DNA of 57,210 nucleotides, taken from contig JALFUW010000077.1 in NCBI GenBank assembly GCA_022786995.1, positions 1-57,210 of the forward strand, read 5' to 3'. This stretch comes from Clostridiales bacterium. Its GTDB lineage: Bacteria; Bacillota; Clostridia; Oscillospirales; Oscillospiraceae. A program made the position numbers and the translations under genes. Under the pieces are notes generated by a model that saw nothing but the letters and a program-made list of their open reading frames with translations, was not told the origin of the DNA and did no database searches. Below, piece by piece: positions 27,646 through 36,262 of the stretch; positions within the stretch are counted from its first letter, which is position 1; each line of letters begins with the position of its first letter.

Positions 27646-29031
27646 ATGAAAGACACGAAGAACACCCCGGAAACTCAGAAGAAGGAACTGAGTTTCTCCC
27701 TGAAGTATTTGTTCGGTGTTGGCGACGCAGGCTTCAACCTGATGAGCAACATTGAAACATTCTACTTCATGACCTTCCTGACGGATCTGGCCGCTTTCAG
27801 CCCCGCCATCGCGGGTCTCATCAACTCCGTCTTCTCCATCGTCGATGCCTGCCTGTCCTGGATCTACGGCGGCATCCTGAACGGCACCAAGGCGAAAAAG
27901 TGGGGCCGTTACCGCTCCTGGCTGATCCTGCTGCCCTGGCTGGTTCCCTTCCTGTACGCCTTCCAGTTCATCCGTGTCAGCGACAATGAGATGCTGTCCG
28001 CGGTGGTAATCATCATCGCCGCCATCGCTTCTCACGTTGTCTGGAACATCGGCTACGTTGCCAACGCCACCCTGGTTTCCGTCGTTGGTAAGACCGCCGA
28101 AGACCGCGCTACCCTGGCATCCTCCCGCGGCACCTGGAACAACATCGGCTCCCTGCTGTTCAGCTACCTGGGCCTGCCTCTGGCTACCCTGCTGGCCGGC
28201 TTCGTCGGTGAGACCAACAAGTTCGCCGCTGCCGCTTTCTGCCTGGGCATTCTGATGGTTCTGGGCTACTACGCGCACTTCAAGATGACCGAGGGCTACG
28301 AGGAGATCGAGACCGATGCCAACCCCAAGGCCAACGCTGCCAAGGTTTCCATCCCCGACATGTTCAAGTCCCTGTTCGCCAATCCTCAGCTGATGATCCT
28401 GATGGTGGCCGACCTGTCCAAGTGGTGCGTCAAGTTCGTCACCGCCGCCGCTGCCATTTACTACTTCCGTGACGCCATGGGCAACCCCGGCCTGATGACT
28501 CCCTACCTGCTGGCCATCGGCCTGGCCGCCATCGTTGGTTCCTACGCGACCCGTTACATGGCCAAGTCCCTGTCCAACCGTACCACTGCCATCATTTCCT
28601 TCATCGGTATGGCGGTTGCTCTGGCTCTGATCTACGTCCTGTACACCAACGCCATCGTCGTTATCGCTCTGATGACTGTTGCTCAGTTCTTCTACGGTGT
28701 TGCTTACTCCATCAGCCCCGCTCTGTACGGCGATACTGTGGTTTACACCACCTGGAAGACCGGCAAGAACGCCGCTGGCTGGATCATGGGCCTGCAGAAC
28801 CTGCCCCTGAAGGTTGGCGTGTTCATGCGTGGTACCATCGTCGCCGCCTGCCTGGCAGCCGTCGGCTGGCAGAAGGGTGTTGTCCTTGAGGGCGCTGCCC
28901 GTCAGGGTATGACCGTTGCTCTGGGTCTGGTTCCCGCCATCCTGTGCGCCATCGGCGCCGTCCTGCTGATCGTTGGTTACAAGCTGACCCGCGAGAAGAT
29001 CGCCGAGTGCCAGGCTGCTATTAACAAATAA
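27646..29031 (+). CDS. GPH-family (MelB-like) MFS transporter
   Basis: This 461-residue, twelve-helix transporter of the glycoside-pentoside-hexuronide:cation symporter type is recognised by its N-terminal KYLFGVGDAGFN, the loop KWGRYRSWL between helices 2 and 3, and overall length. The ATG at 27646 follows TTGGAGG by eight bases. Codon use is strongly biased to GCC, CTG, ATC and AAG, suggesting high expression. Members carry sugars, glucuronides and, in methyl-transfer loci, probably other small substrates by cation symport. Placement ahead of the acetyltransferase and the UroD-type methyltransferase suggests it imports the methylated substrate of that pathway. Confidence 0.82.
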   Translation: MKDTKNTPETQKKELSFSLKYLFGVGDAGFNLMSNIETFYFMTFLTDLAAFSPAIAGLINSVFSIVDACLSWIYGGILNGTKAKKWGRYRSWLILLPWLVPFLYAFQFIRVSDNEMLSAVVIIIAAIASHVVWNIGYVANATLVSVVGKTAEDRATLASSRGTWNNIGSLLFSYLGLPLATLLAGFVGETNKFAAAAFCLGILMVLGYYAHFKMTEGYEEIETDANPKANAAKVSIPDMFKSLFANPQLMILMVADLSKWCVKFVTAAAAIYYFRDAMGNPGLMTPYLLAIGLAAIVGSYATRYMAKSLSNRTTAIISFIGMAVALALIYVLYTNAIVVIALMTVAQFFYGVAYSISPALYGDTVVYTTWKTGKNAAGWIMGLQNLPLKVGVFMRGTIVAACLAAVGWQKGVVLEGAARQGMTVALGLVPAILCAIGAVLLIVGYKLTREKIAECQAAINK

Positions 29032-29099
29032 CTGAAATACTCTCCTTACCGTGCGTGTCTGTGGGAAACTGCAGGCACGCATGGTAACGAGGTGCAATT

Positions 29100-29873
29100 A
29101 TGACGGATTTTCAAATTGACCAATACCTGACCCGTATCGGCGCCAAACGGCCCGATACGCTGTCGCCCCAATCTCTGATGGAACTGACCCGAGCCCATCT
29201 GGAGCAGGTTCCCTTTGAAGTGCTGCAGATGAGCGAAGCCCACACGGAACCCTCGCTGGAGCCGGAGGATCTGTTTGAAAAGATCGTGGTAAACCGCCGG
29301 GGCGGCTACTGCTTTGAACTGAATAAGCTTTTTTACCTGCTTTTGCGGGCACTGGGCTTTGATTGTTACCCTGTCGGCGTTCGCGTGCTGATGGGTCGGC
29401 CGGAGCCGAGAGCCATTTCCCACCGGGGCATTGTGGTGCGGTTCAGCGAGGAAAAGTGGTACTGCGACGTTGGCTTCGGCGGGCGGGGCCCCAAGGGGAT
29501 CCTGCGTCTTGCGGATACCGGCATCCAGACACTGGTTTTCGAATCCTTCCGGGTGCTCCGGGAGGAGGACGGAAGCTATGTGATCGTCTATTTGGACGGG
29601 GAAACCCAGACAAGAATGCTGAAATTCCGGGATGAGCTTTGGCTGGACGTGGACTTTGCCCTGCTCAATGGCTACTATGCCATCCACAGCCATTCTCCTT
29701 TCAACAAGAGAAAAATACTCTACCTGTGCCAGCCGGAGGGCTGGATCTCGCTGGTGGGGGACAGCTTTACCACCTTTAACCGCGGTCAGACGACTGCTCG
29801 CACCGTGACGGAGGAAGAAGCGAGAACTCTGACCGCGACCCAATTTGGACTGCATATCCCGCAATGGGATTGA
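29100..29873 (+). CDS. nat: Arylamine N-acetyltransferase
   Basis: This 257-residue cytosolic enzyme of the NAT family transfers acetyl from acetyl-CoA to aromatic amines and hydrazines. The Cys-His-Asp triad is intact: Cys 71 in RRGGYCFELN, His 108 in ISHRGIVV and Asp 123 in CDVGFGGRG. Length is normal for bacterial NATs. The gene lies 68 bases after the transporter gene and 29 before the UroD-type methyltransferase, so all three are probably co-transcribed. Its presence hints that the island deals with aromatic compounds, possibly with detoxification of an amine, but NAT physiological substrates in bacteria are poorly known. Confidence 0.88.
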   Translation: MTDFQIDQYLTRIGAKRPDTLSPQSLMELTRAHLEQVPFEVLQMSEAHTEPSLEPEDLFEKIVVNRRGGYCFELNKLFYLLLRALGFDCYPVGVRVLMGRPEPRAISHRGIVVRFSEEKWYCDVGFGGRGPKGILRLADTGIQTLVFESFRVLREEDGSYVIVYLDGETQTRMLKFRDELWLDVDFALLNGYYAIHSHSPFNKRKILYLCQPEGWISLVGDSFTTFNRGQTTARTVTEEEARTLTATQFGLHIPQWD

Positions 29874-29902
29874 AGTAATATGAAATTTATGGAGGAAGAA
29901 TT

Positions 29903-30892
29903 ATGTTAACCAAAAGACAGAACCTTCTGGAGACCATTCATGGAGGCAACCCTGATCGTTTCGTGAACCAGTACGAGGCTTTTGCCATGCAGGTTCCCAA
30001 CGGCTTCTCTATCCACAACCCCGCTCCCAAGCCTGGTCAGCACAACGTGGTGAACGCCTGGGGTGTTACCCGTTCCTGGCCCGAAGGAACCCCCGGCGCC
30101 TTCCCCGTCCACACCCCCGAGAAGATCGTCATCAAGGACATCGAGGAGTGGCAGAAGTACCTGAAGGTGCCTCAGGTCGTCTATGACGCCCAGGTCTGGG
30201 AGCCCTTCATTGAGGCTGCTGAAAAGGTCGACCGCAACGAGTACTTTGTTACCTCCGCTGTGTTCCCCGGAATTTTCGAGCAGAGCCACTATCTGATGGA
30301 GATTCAGAACTGCCTGATGGCCTTCTACGAGTATCCTGATGAGATGCACGAGATTCTCGACGTCATCACCCAGTTTGAGCTGGATCTGGCCGCCGAAATC
30401 TGCAAGTACATCAAGCCCGACGCTCTGTTCCACCACGACGACTGGGGCAGCCAGCAGTCTACCTTCCTGTCCCCCGCTATGTTCCGGGAGTTCATCAAGC
30501 CCTGCTATGAGAAGGTTTACGGCTACTACAAGGCCCACGGCGTGGAGCTGATCATCCACCACTCCGACTCCTACGCCGCTACCCTGGTGCCCGACATGAT
30601 CGACCTGGGCATCGACATCTGGCAGGGCGTCATGACCTGCAACAATATCCCCGAGCTGATCAAGCAGTACGGCGGCAAGATCAGCTTTATGGGCGGCATC
30701 GACTCCGCTACCATCGACTTCCCCGGCTGGACGGTGGCTGACGTTGAGCGTGAAGTTGACCGGGCCTGCCGTGAGTGCGGCAAGCTGTACTTCATTCCCG
30801 GCGCCTCTCAGGGCCTGGCTGTGTCCACCTTCCCCGGCGTTTACGAGGAGACCACCCGTCAGATCGATCTGGCCAGCAAGAAGTACTTCTAA
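29903..30892 (+). CDS. UroD-family corrinoid-dependent methyltransferase (methyltransferase I type)
   Basis: This 329-residue TIM-barrel protein is of the uroporphyrinogen-decarboxylase superfamily. The segment FHHDDWGSQQSTFLSP (176-191) and the late motif IIHHSDSY (217-224) fit the substrate:corrinoid methyltransferases of this superfamily rather than heme-pathway HemE. The usual HxC zinc motif of MtaA-type members is replaced by HHSD, as I recall from some O-demethylase methyltransferases. Such enzymes take a methyl group from a methoxylated or methylated compound and place it on the Co(I) corrinoid protein. No heme genes are nearby, whereas two corrinoid proteins, a reductive activator and a pterin methyltransferase are. 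GGAGGAA lies five bases before the ATG. Codon use indicates high expression. Confidence 0.8.
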   Translation: MLTKRQNLLETIHGGNPDRFVNQYEAFAMQVPNGFSIHNPAPKPGQHNVVNAWGVTRSWPEGTPGAFPVHTPEKIVIKDIEEWQKYLKVPQVVYDAQVWEPFIEAAEKVDRNEYFVTSAVFPGIFEQSHYLMEIQNCLMAFYEYPDEMHEILDVITQFELDLAAEICKYIKPDALFHHDDWGSQQSTFLSPAMFREFIKPCYEKVYGYYKAHGVELIIHHSDSYAATLVPDMIDLGIDIWQGVMTCNNIPELIKQYGGKISFMGGIDSATIDFPGWTVADVEREVDRACRECGKLYFIPGASQGLAVSTFPGVYEETTRQIDLASKKYF

Positions 30893-30901
30893 TTGCATAC
30901 C

Positions 30902-30933
30902 AAAAGGCGGGCGCCAAGCGTCCGCCTTTTTTC
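30902..30933. terminator. Bidirectional terminator between convergent genes
   Basis: AAAAGGCGG (30902-30910) pairs with CCGCCTTTT (30922-30930) followed by T residues. A matching A tract on the other side makes it work for the minus-strand operon as well. Confidence 0.85.
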
Positions 30934-30936
30934 ATG

Positions 30937-31476
30937 TCAGTCGTTATACAGGAAACAGCCGGTGTAGGAAATGGTGCATTTTCCGTAATAGTAGGGCAGA
31001 TTGTTGGCCTTGCAGGCCTCTAGCACCACCAGTCCGTAGGCCTCCATGGAGGAAATCTGCCGGTCGGGGAAGCGGCAGGGGGTGTCCGGGTATGTACAGG
31101 TCTTGCACAATGTGCAGCAGCCCGCCCCCAGCGCCAGTACATCGGCGTGATCCTGCCGCAGAAGCTTGTTCATTTTCAGGAAGTTTTCCTTGTGCTGGTG
31201 CTCCGCGTCCATCATGCCCTCGCCGTCCAGCTCATCCTCCAGCTCCCCCACCGTCTGAACCAGAATGCCGTGGCTGTAGCGGCTGACCCGCTCTGCGCAA
31301 TCTTCCAGAGCACCGCAGCCCGGGGGACAGCTCCATCGCTTGCCGTACATGCCGCAGGAATTCGCCTGGCACATCTGCCGGACTTCCGGCTTTAATTGCA
31401 GGGTCTTGGGGTCCAGCGGGGCCACATGGGTAAAGCCCGCCTCCTGGGCCATTTTCTCAATCATCGCGTAGTCCAT
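30937..31476 (-). CDS. DUF2284 cysteine-rich metal-binding protein
   Basis: This 179-residue protein has two cysteine clusters: NSCGMYGKRWSCPPGCG (about 39-55) and GCCTLCKTCTYPDTPCRFP (about 118-136). This is the DUF2284 pattern, presumed to bind iron-sulfur or another metal. It is the last gene of the minus-strand operon, two bases after the reductive activator. DUF2284 genes occur in corrinoid methyl-transfer loci, so a part in electron delivery to, or metal handling for, the corrinoid activator is plausible. No enzymatic activity is established for the family that I can cite. Confidence 0.8.
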   Translation of the reverse strand: MDYAMIEKMAQEAGFTHVAPLDPKTLQLKPEVRQMCQANSCGMYGKRWSCPPGCGALEDCAERVSRYSHGILVQTVGELEDELDGEGMMDAEHQHKENFLKMNKLLRQDHADVLALGAGCCTLCKTCTYPDTPCRFPDRQISSMEAYGLVVLEACKANNLPYYYGKCTISYTGCFLYND

Positions 31477-31478
31477 TT

Positions 31479-32933
31479 TTACTCCTCCTCAAAGCACAGA
31501 CAGTCCACATAGCAGTCATTGAATTCCGGCATGGAGGCCAGCTCCAGAAACTCTGTTCCCTGCGCCAGCCGTTTGCTGTATTCGTATTCCTCCACGTTGA
31601 GCACCGCCATTTTCGCGCCCTCACCGGCGGCGTTGCCGATGGGAATGATGCGCTCCCGGAGTACCGGGGGGATCATGCCGATGGCGCAGGCGGATCTGGG
31701 GTCCAGATAGTTGCCGAAGGCGCCCGCCAGCAGCACTTGACGGATATCCGCTGCCTTCACACCCATGCGTTTGCACATTAGTTCGATGCCCGCGCGGATG
31801 GCGGCTTTGGCCAGCTGCACCTCCCGCACATCCTTCTGGGTTAAGTAGACCTTCGTCCCTTCCAATTGATAGGTAGCTCCGCTCTCCATTCGCCCGCTTT
31901 CACTTATTTCTTCGGTTTCCAGCAGAGCGGCGATGAGGTCGAGAAGGCCGGAACCGCACAGTCCCACTGCCTCGCCCTCACCGATGACGTGGAAACGCAG
32001 CGTTCCATCCTCCACGGTGACATGATCCACCGCGCCGGGCGCGCCACGCATGCCGCATTCAATTTTCGCGCCCTCGAAGGCCGGGCCCGCGGCGGTGGAG
32101 CAGGCAATTCTCCGATGTTTATTGCCCAGCACCATTTCACCGTTGGTGCCGATGTCGATCATCAGGGTCAGGTCATCCAGCGTGTCCAGCTTCGTTGCCA
32201 GCAGACAGCCCACGGTGTCCGCGCCCACAAAGCCCGCGATATTCGGCAGAATCCGCACCGTGCCTGCCGGATTGATGGGCAGAAGCCCCGCCGGGGACAG
32301 GGTCAGCCCTTCGGAGACGTTGGGCATATAGGGGGGCACCGTCAGGGGCTTGGGGTCAATTTCCAGCAGCAGATGGTGCATGGCGGTGTTGCCCACGATG
32401 CTGGCGGCGGTGATATCCGTCGGGGAGATCCCTGCCTGCTTCGCCGCGCTTTCGGTCAGCTCCCCCAGGGCCTGCCGGATGCAGCCGGACAGCTCCGCAG
32501 CGTGTCCTTCCATGGCGTATTCGATTCTGGAGATCACATCCGCGCCGAACTGGGCCTGAGGATTCATGCAGCTGGTTTTGCTCAGCGTCTGCCCTGTGAT
32601 GCCGTCCATCAGATAGGCCACCACGGTGGTGGTACCAAGGTCAAAGGCGATGCAGTAGCGGTTGGCTCCGTCGGGCTTCACGCTGGCGGTGCGGGCATCT
32701 GTCAGAATCTGGGCGCTGTCCAGATGGGGAAGCACCAGCGACAGATCCCTGTCCACGCTTGTTTGGCAGGCCAACTGCTCCACGCCATCCACCAGCACCT
32801 TGCACTTGCCGCATTTTCCCTTGCCGCCGCAGGGGGCATCCGGGTGCAGACCGTTTTCCCGGAGCACTTCCAGCAGATTCGCGCCGGCAGGGGCGTCGAT
32901 GACCCGGTCGAGCTCCTGAATTTTCAGCTTCAT
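31479..32933 (-). CDS. RACo-like reductive activator of corrinoid proteins
   Basis: This 484-residue ATP-dependent reductase returns inactive Co(II) corrinoid proteins to Co(I). The N-terminal ferredoxin-like domain binds a [2Fe-2S] cluster through the Cys residues in APCGGKGKCGKC (about 34-45) and a later Cys (about 56). The C-terminal ASKHA-fold ATPase begins IAFDLGTTTVVAYL and includes LMIDIGTNGEMVLG and LAGAFGNYLDP. It is shorter than typical RACo proteins of about 600 residues, mainly in the linker between the domains. Its start overlaps the end of the corrinoid gene by four bases. In this locus it likely reactivates both corrinoid proteins (32930 and 35485). Confidence 0.9.
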   Translation of the reverse strand: MKLKIQELDRVIDAPAGANLLEVLRENGLHPDAPCGGKGKCGKCKVLVDGVEQLACQTSVDRDLSLVLPHLDSAQILTDARTASVKPDGANRYCIAFDLGTTTVVAYLMDGITGQTLSKTSCMNPQAQFGADVISRIEYAMEGHAAELSGCIRQALGELTESAAKQAGISPTDITAASIVGNTAMHHLLLEIDPKPLTVPPYMPNVSEGLTLSPAGLLPINPAGTVRILPNIAGFVGADTVGCLLATKLDTLDDLTLMIDIGTNGEMVLGNKHRRIACSTAAGPAFEGAKIECGMRGAPGAVDHVTVEDGTLRFHVIGEGEAVGLCGSGLLDLIAALLETEEISESGRMESGATYQLEGTKVYLTQKDVREVQLAKAAIRAGIELMCKRMGVKAADIRQVLLAGAFGNYLDPRSACAIGMIPPVLRERIIPIGNAAGEGAKMAVLNVEEYEYSKRLAQGTEFLELASMPEFNDCYVDCLCFEEE

Positions 32934-33586
32934 TGTTTGGCTTCCTCCATTTCACGAATGATATCCCGGGCGGCGTTTGCCGCCTGAAAAGCGGTTTCGG
33001 TATAGACGTCCGCACCCATTGCCGTGGCCTTTTCCTGGGTGACGGGGGCACCGCCCACAAGGATTCGGATGCGTTTTGACGCGGAACTGCGTTTCAGCAG
33101 GGAGACGGTTTTGCGCATGGCGGGGAGGGTGGTGGTCAGCAATGCGGAGACGGCAACCAACGCTACGTCGGGGTCGGCAGCCACCGCCCCCACAAACTGC
33201 TGGGGCGGCACGTCCACGCCCAGATCCACCACTTCCAGGCCCACGGAGCGCATGGCCATGGCAACGAGATTTTTTCCGATGTCGTGCAGATCACCCTGAA
33301 CGGTTCCGATGACGACCTTGTATTTGCACACCGGCAGGGCAGTGCCCAGCCAGTCCTGAATGACGGCATAGCCCAGTTTCATGGCCCGGGCCGCCATCAG
33401 CATATCGGTGATGAAGTATTGCTGCCGGTCGAATTTCATGCCCACCTCGTACATGCCGGGCATAAAACCCTCAGCGACAATGGTTTCAGGGGAGACCCCC
33501 TCGCTGAGCAGCCCCCGGGTGTAGGCTTCTACCTCATGGCTCCGGCCGCTTTCGACCAGCTCCGCCAGCTGTTTCAAATCAGACAT
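32930..33586 (-). CDS. Corrinoid (B12-binding) methyl-carrier protein, copy 1
   Basis: This 218-residue protein has an N-terminal helical cap domain and a C-terminal Rossmann-like B12 domain. The cobalamin-ligand motif DLHDIG (D-x-H-x-x-G) lies in TVQGDLHDIGKNLV, followed by LEVVDLGVDV. It carries the methyl group between a substrate methyltransferase and a pterin methyltransferase. It overlaps both neighbours (13 bases with the LysR gene, four with RACo) in one operon. A second carrier lies at 35485, so this one may serve a different substrate enzyme than the first. Confidence 0.92.
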   Translation of the reverse strand: MSDLKQLAELVESGRSHEVEAYTRGLLSEGVSPETIVAEGFMPGMYEVGMKFDRQQYFITDMLMAARAMKLGYAVIQDWLGTALPVCKYKVVIGTVQGDLHDIGKNLVAMAMRSVGLEVVDLGVDVPPQQFVGAVAADPDVALVAVSALLTTTLPAMRKTVSLLKRSSASKRIRILVGGAPVTQEKATAMGADVYTETAFQAANAARDIIREMEEAKQ

Positions 33587-34467
33587 GTTTCATCCCCCTT
33601 GTTCTCGGCGACCTCCCGAAAAATGCGCAGATGCAGCTCATCCAGCGCGGCGCTGTAGAGCTGATTCCTTTCCGAGGTTCGGGAATAGGCCTTGTAAAGC
33701 GTCCATGGCGGCGTGTCCACAATGGGAATCCACTTGGTTGTGACAGGGATCAGCGGCGTGAAGCACCGGGGCAGAATCAGTGCGCACAGCCCCTGCTCCA
33801 CCAGACGGAACAGCCGCTGAAAGTCATAGCCCTGATACTGCACCCGCAGATTCGTACCCTGATACAGATCCTTGGGGAAATGGTCGGAGTGAACAGCCAG
33901 CGGAATCCACTGGAGGTCTGACGGTTCGATCTCCGTCAATTCACTCAGCGCGTGGTTCCATTGAATGAGGACGCCCAGCGGGGAGTCCATCAGCCGATCA
34001 CAGATCACCATGGGATCCTTCAGCAGCATGGGTGTAACAATCATATCCACCTTGTGCTCCTGCAGCAGCTGAAGACACAGCTCCTTGGGGCTTTCCTGAT
34101 AGTGAATGTCCAGATTGGCCTGGGAACTCTTGTATTCCAGCAGCTTCGGCTCGAACAGGGACATGACGCTGATGGAGAAGGCCAGGCGGATGTGCTGGTG
34201 AAAGCGGGTGCCGTAGTTTTTCATGTCGGCGCCCAGGTTGTCAAGCTCCATGACCAGGGTGCGCACCCGCTCGTAGAACATGACGCCGGCGGGGGTGAGG
34301 AAGGCGCCGTTGGAGTCCCGCATGAACAGCTCCACGTTCAATTCGCTTTCCAGCTGGGAGATGGCCTTGCTGATGGCCTGCCGGGAAATGAACAGCTTGC
34401 TGGCGGCGCTGACAAAACTGCGTGTGTCCGCCACTGAGAGAAAATATCGCAGCTGCCGTAGCTCCAT
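33574..34467 (-). CDS. LysR-family regulator of the methyl-transfer island
   Basis: This 297-residue regulator has the classic N-terminal winged helix (MELRQLRYFLSV, SFVSAASKLFISRQAISKAI) and an effector-binding C-terminal domain. The start MELRQ is preferred over an ATG three codons earlier by family alignment and by the GGGGGG stretch at good spacing. It is first in a minus-strand operon with a corrinoid protein, RACo and DUF2284, and divergent from the pterin methyltransferase operon. An inverted repeat GTTGCA-N4-TGCAAC lies between the two promoters. Likely it senses the methylated substrate and activates both operons. Confidence 0.9.
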   Translation of the reverse strand: MELRQLRYFLSVADTRSFVSAASKLFISRQAISKAISQLESELNVELFMRDSNGAFLTPAGVMFYERVRTLVMELDNLGADMKNYGTRFHQHIRLAFSISVMSLFEPKLLEYKSSQANLDIHYQESPKELCLQLLQEHKVDMIVTPMLLKDPMVICDRLMDSPLGVLIQWNHALSELTEIEPSDLQWIPLAVHSDHFPKDLYQGTNLRVQYQGYDFQRLFRLVEQGLCALILPRCFTPLIPVTTKWIPIVDTPPWTLYKAYSRTSERNQLYSAALDELHLRIFREVAENKGDETCLI

Positions 34468-34495
34468 GAAACACACCCCCCCCTTCTGTGACTAC

Positions 34496-34524
34496 ATCAT
34501 AACACACAAAAACTGGAAATTCAA
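34496..34524 (-). promoter_or_regulatory. Promoter of the LysR-corrinoid-RACo operon
   Basis: On the minus strand, TTGAAT (34524-34519), a 17-bp spacer and TATGAT (34501-34496) lie 28 bases upstream of the LysR start. Confidence 0.6.
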
Positions 34525-34530
34525 TCATTT

Positions 34531-34558
34531 GTTGCAGGGATGCAACTTATTGTTGCAA
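34531..34558. promoter_or_regulatory. Candidate LysR binding region
   Basis: GTTGCA (34531-34536) and TGCAAC (34541-34546) form an inverted repeat with a four-base spacer, and a further half-site GTTGCAA follows at 34552. The centre lies near -70 relative to the predicted + strand start, the usual place for a LysR recognition site, and just upstream of the minus-strand -35. Confidence 0.5.
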
Positions 34559-34574
34559 TCTCGGCAAATTCTAT

Positions 34575-34602
34575 TTGCTTTCCTTATCGCAAAACGTATG
34601 AT
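34575..34602 (+). promoter_or_regulatory. Promoter of the pterin methyltransferase operon
   Basis: TTGCTT (34575-34580), a 16-bp spacer and TATGAT (34597-34602) predict a start near 34609, 37 bases before the ATG. Confidence 0.55.
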
Positions 34603-34645
34603 ATAGTACGATTGTAGCAAATAAACAACTGGAGGTTGGTTAACG

Positions 34646-35449
34646 ATGATTCTGATTGGTGAAAAGATCAACGGCTCGATTCCCTCTGTTGCAAAGGCAA
34701 TCGCGGAGCGGAACGAGGACTGGATCCGTAATCTGGCGAAGATCCAGACCGAAGCTGGCGCTGACTTTATCGATGTGTGTGCGTCCGTCAAGGACAACGA
34801 GGTGGAGACCCTCCACTGGATGATCGACCTGGTTCAGGAGGTCACCGACACTCCCATCTGTATCGACAGCCCCGACGCGAACGTCTGCGTTGAGGCCATG
34901 AAGTTCTGCAAGAAGCCCGGCCTGATTAACTCCGTCTCCATGGAAGGCAACAAGGTTGATGTTATCTTCCCCGCCATTGCAAACACCACCTGGCAGTGCA
35001 TCGCTCTGCTGTGCGCCAAGGGCATTCCTCAGTCCGCAGAGGAGCGGCTGACCGTGTTTGACCAGCTGATGGCCAAGGCCAAGGAGTACAACATCGCTCC
35101 CAGCCGCCTGCACATCGATCCTCTGGTTGAGATGCTCTGCACCTCCGAGGACGGCATCGCCATGGTCGAGGAAGTCATCCACACCGTCAAGGAGAAGTAC
35201 CCCAGCATCCATGTCACCGGCGCTGTGAGCAACATCTCCTTCAACCTGCCCGTCCGCAAGCTGCTGAATCAGGCCTTCCTGGTTCTGGCTATGAAGGCTG
35301 GTATGGATTCCGCCGTGCTGGATCCCACCAACCGGGATATGATGGGTATGATGTACGCCACCGAGGCCATGCTGGGCCTGGACGAGTATTGCATGGAGTA
35401 CATCAGCGCATACCGTGATGGAAAATTTGGCCCCGTCAAGGCCAATTAA
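34646..35449 (+). CDS. Pterin-dependent methyltransferase (MtgA/MtvA/AcsE-like)
   Basis: This 267-residue TIM-barrel protein of the dihydropteroate-synthase/methyltetrahydrofolate methyltransferase fold begins with ILIGEKINGSIPSV, a hallmark of this group. GADFIDVCAS, PICIDSPD and GAVSNISFNLP mark pterin-binding strands. It would move the methyl group from the methyl-corrinoid protein to tetrahydrofolate (methyltransferase II), feeding the Wood-Ljungdahl methyl branch. The ribosome site GGAGGTTGG lies upstream. The corrinoid protein gene follows 35 bases later, so the pair is a unit. Direction in vivo cannot be read from sequence. Confidence 0.88.
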   Translation: MILIGEKINGSIPSVAKAIAERNEDWIRNLAKIQTEAGADFIDVCASVKDNEVETLHWMIDLVQEVTDTPICIDSPDANVCVEAMKFCKKPGLINSVSMEGNKVDVIFPAIANTTWQCIALLCAKGIPQSAEERLTVFDQLMAKAKEYNIAPSRLHIDPLVEMLCTSEDGIAMVEEVIHTVKEKYPSIHVTGAVSNISFNLPVRKLLNQAFLVLAMKAGMDSAVLDPTNRDMMGMMYATEAMLGLDEYCMEYISAYRDGKFGPVKAN

Positions 35450-35484
35450 TAACCATAAAAGAACATTTATAGGGGGAAACTAAA

Positions 35485-36120
35485 ATGTCTAAAATTGAAG
35501 AACTGGCCCATGCCGTAGAAATCGGTAAGTCGAAACTGGTACCCGGTCTGGTTCAGGAAGCATTGGACGAGGGCAACGCTCCGATCGACATCCTGAACAA
35601 AGGCATGATTGACGCCATGGCAATCGTCGGCGACAAGTTCAAGAGAAACGAGATCTTCGTTCCCGAGATGCTGATTGCTGCCAAGGCCATGAAGAAGGGC
35701 GTTGAGGTTCTGAAGCCCTACCTGGCTGGCGACAACGCTTCCAAGGTTGGCAAGATGGCCATGGGCACCGTTGCCGGTGACCTGCACGACATCGGCAAGA
35801 ACCTGGTTATCATGATGATCGAGTCCACCGGCTACGAGGTCGTCGACCTGGGCATCGATGTCCCCGTTGAGAAGTTCCTGGAAGCTGCCAACGATCCCGA
35901 GATCACCGTCATTGGCGTTTCCGCTCTGCTGACCACCACCATGCCTGCCATGCAGGAGACCGTGGCTGCTCTGAACAAGCATCCTCGCCGTAGTGAGTTC
36001 AAGATCATGGTCGGCGGCGCTCCCATCACCCAGGCCTTCGCCAACGAGATCGGCGCTGATGTCTACACCGAGGACGCTGCTTCCGCCGGACAGGCTGCCA
36101 AGGCCCTGGCTGCCAAGTAA
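35485..36120 (+). CDS. Corrinoid (B12-binding) methyl-carrier protein, copy 2
   Basis: This 211-residue protein is homologous to the one at 32930, with cap domain and B12 domain, the ligand motif DLHDIG in TVAGDLHDIGKNLV, and YEVVDLGIDV after it. Strongly biased codon use and the position directly after the methyltransferase suggest this is the main, abundant methyl carrier of the island. A strong terminator follows at 36140, so transcription of the flavoenzyme downstream is probably partly separate. Confidence 0.92.
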   Translation: MSKIEELAHAVEIGKSKLVPGLVQEALDEGNAPIDILNKGMIDAMAIVGDKFKRNEIFVPEMLIAAKAMKKGVEVLKPYLAGDNASKVGKMAMGTVAGDLHDIGKNLVIMMIESTGYEVVDLGIDVPVEKFLEAANDPEITVIGVSALLTTTMPAMQETVAALNKHPRRSEFKIMVGGAPITQAFANEIGADVYTEDAASAGQAAKALAAK

Positions 36121-36139
36121 TCCGTTTCACGTCTAACAG

Positions 36140-36197
36140 AAAACAGCCATTGATATCCTGACAATTTGGATAGGACATCAGTGGCTGTTTTGTTTTA
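36140..36197 (+). terminator. Terminator after the corrinoid gene
   Basis: AAAACAGCCATTGATATCCT pairs with AGGACATCAGTGGCTGTTTT with few mismatches, followed by GTTTTATT. The symmetrical A and T runs could also act in the other direction. Confidence 0.8.
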
Positions 36198-36262
36198 TTA
36201 AAAACAATCGAATGATACAGAGATTTCATCGATTCTGCTAAATATCCAAGGAGGAATGCAAC

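Noticed and set aside
29903..30892. Uroporphyrinogen decarboxylase (hemE)
   Set aside because: No heme pathway genes nearby, the motif HHSDSY differs from HemE, and the context is corrinoid methyl transfer.
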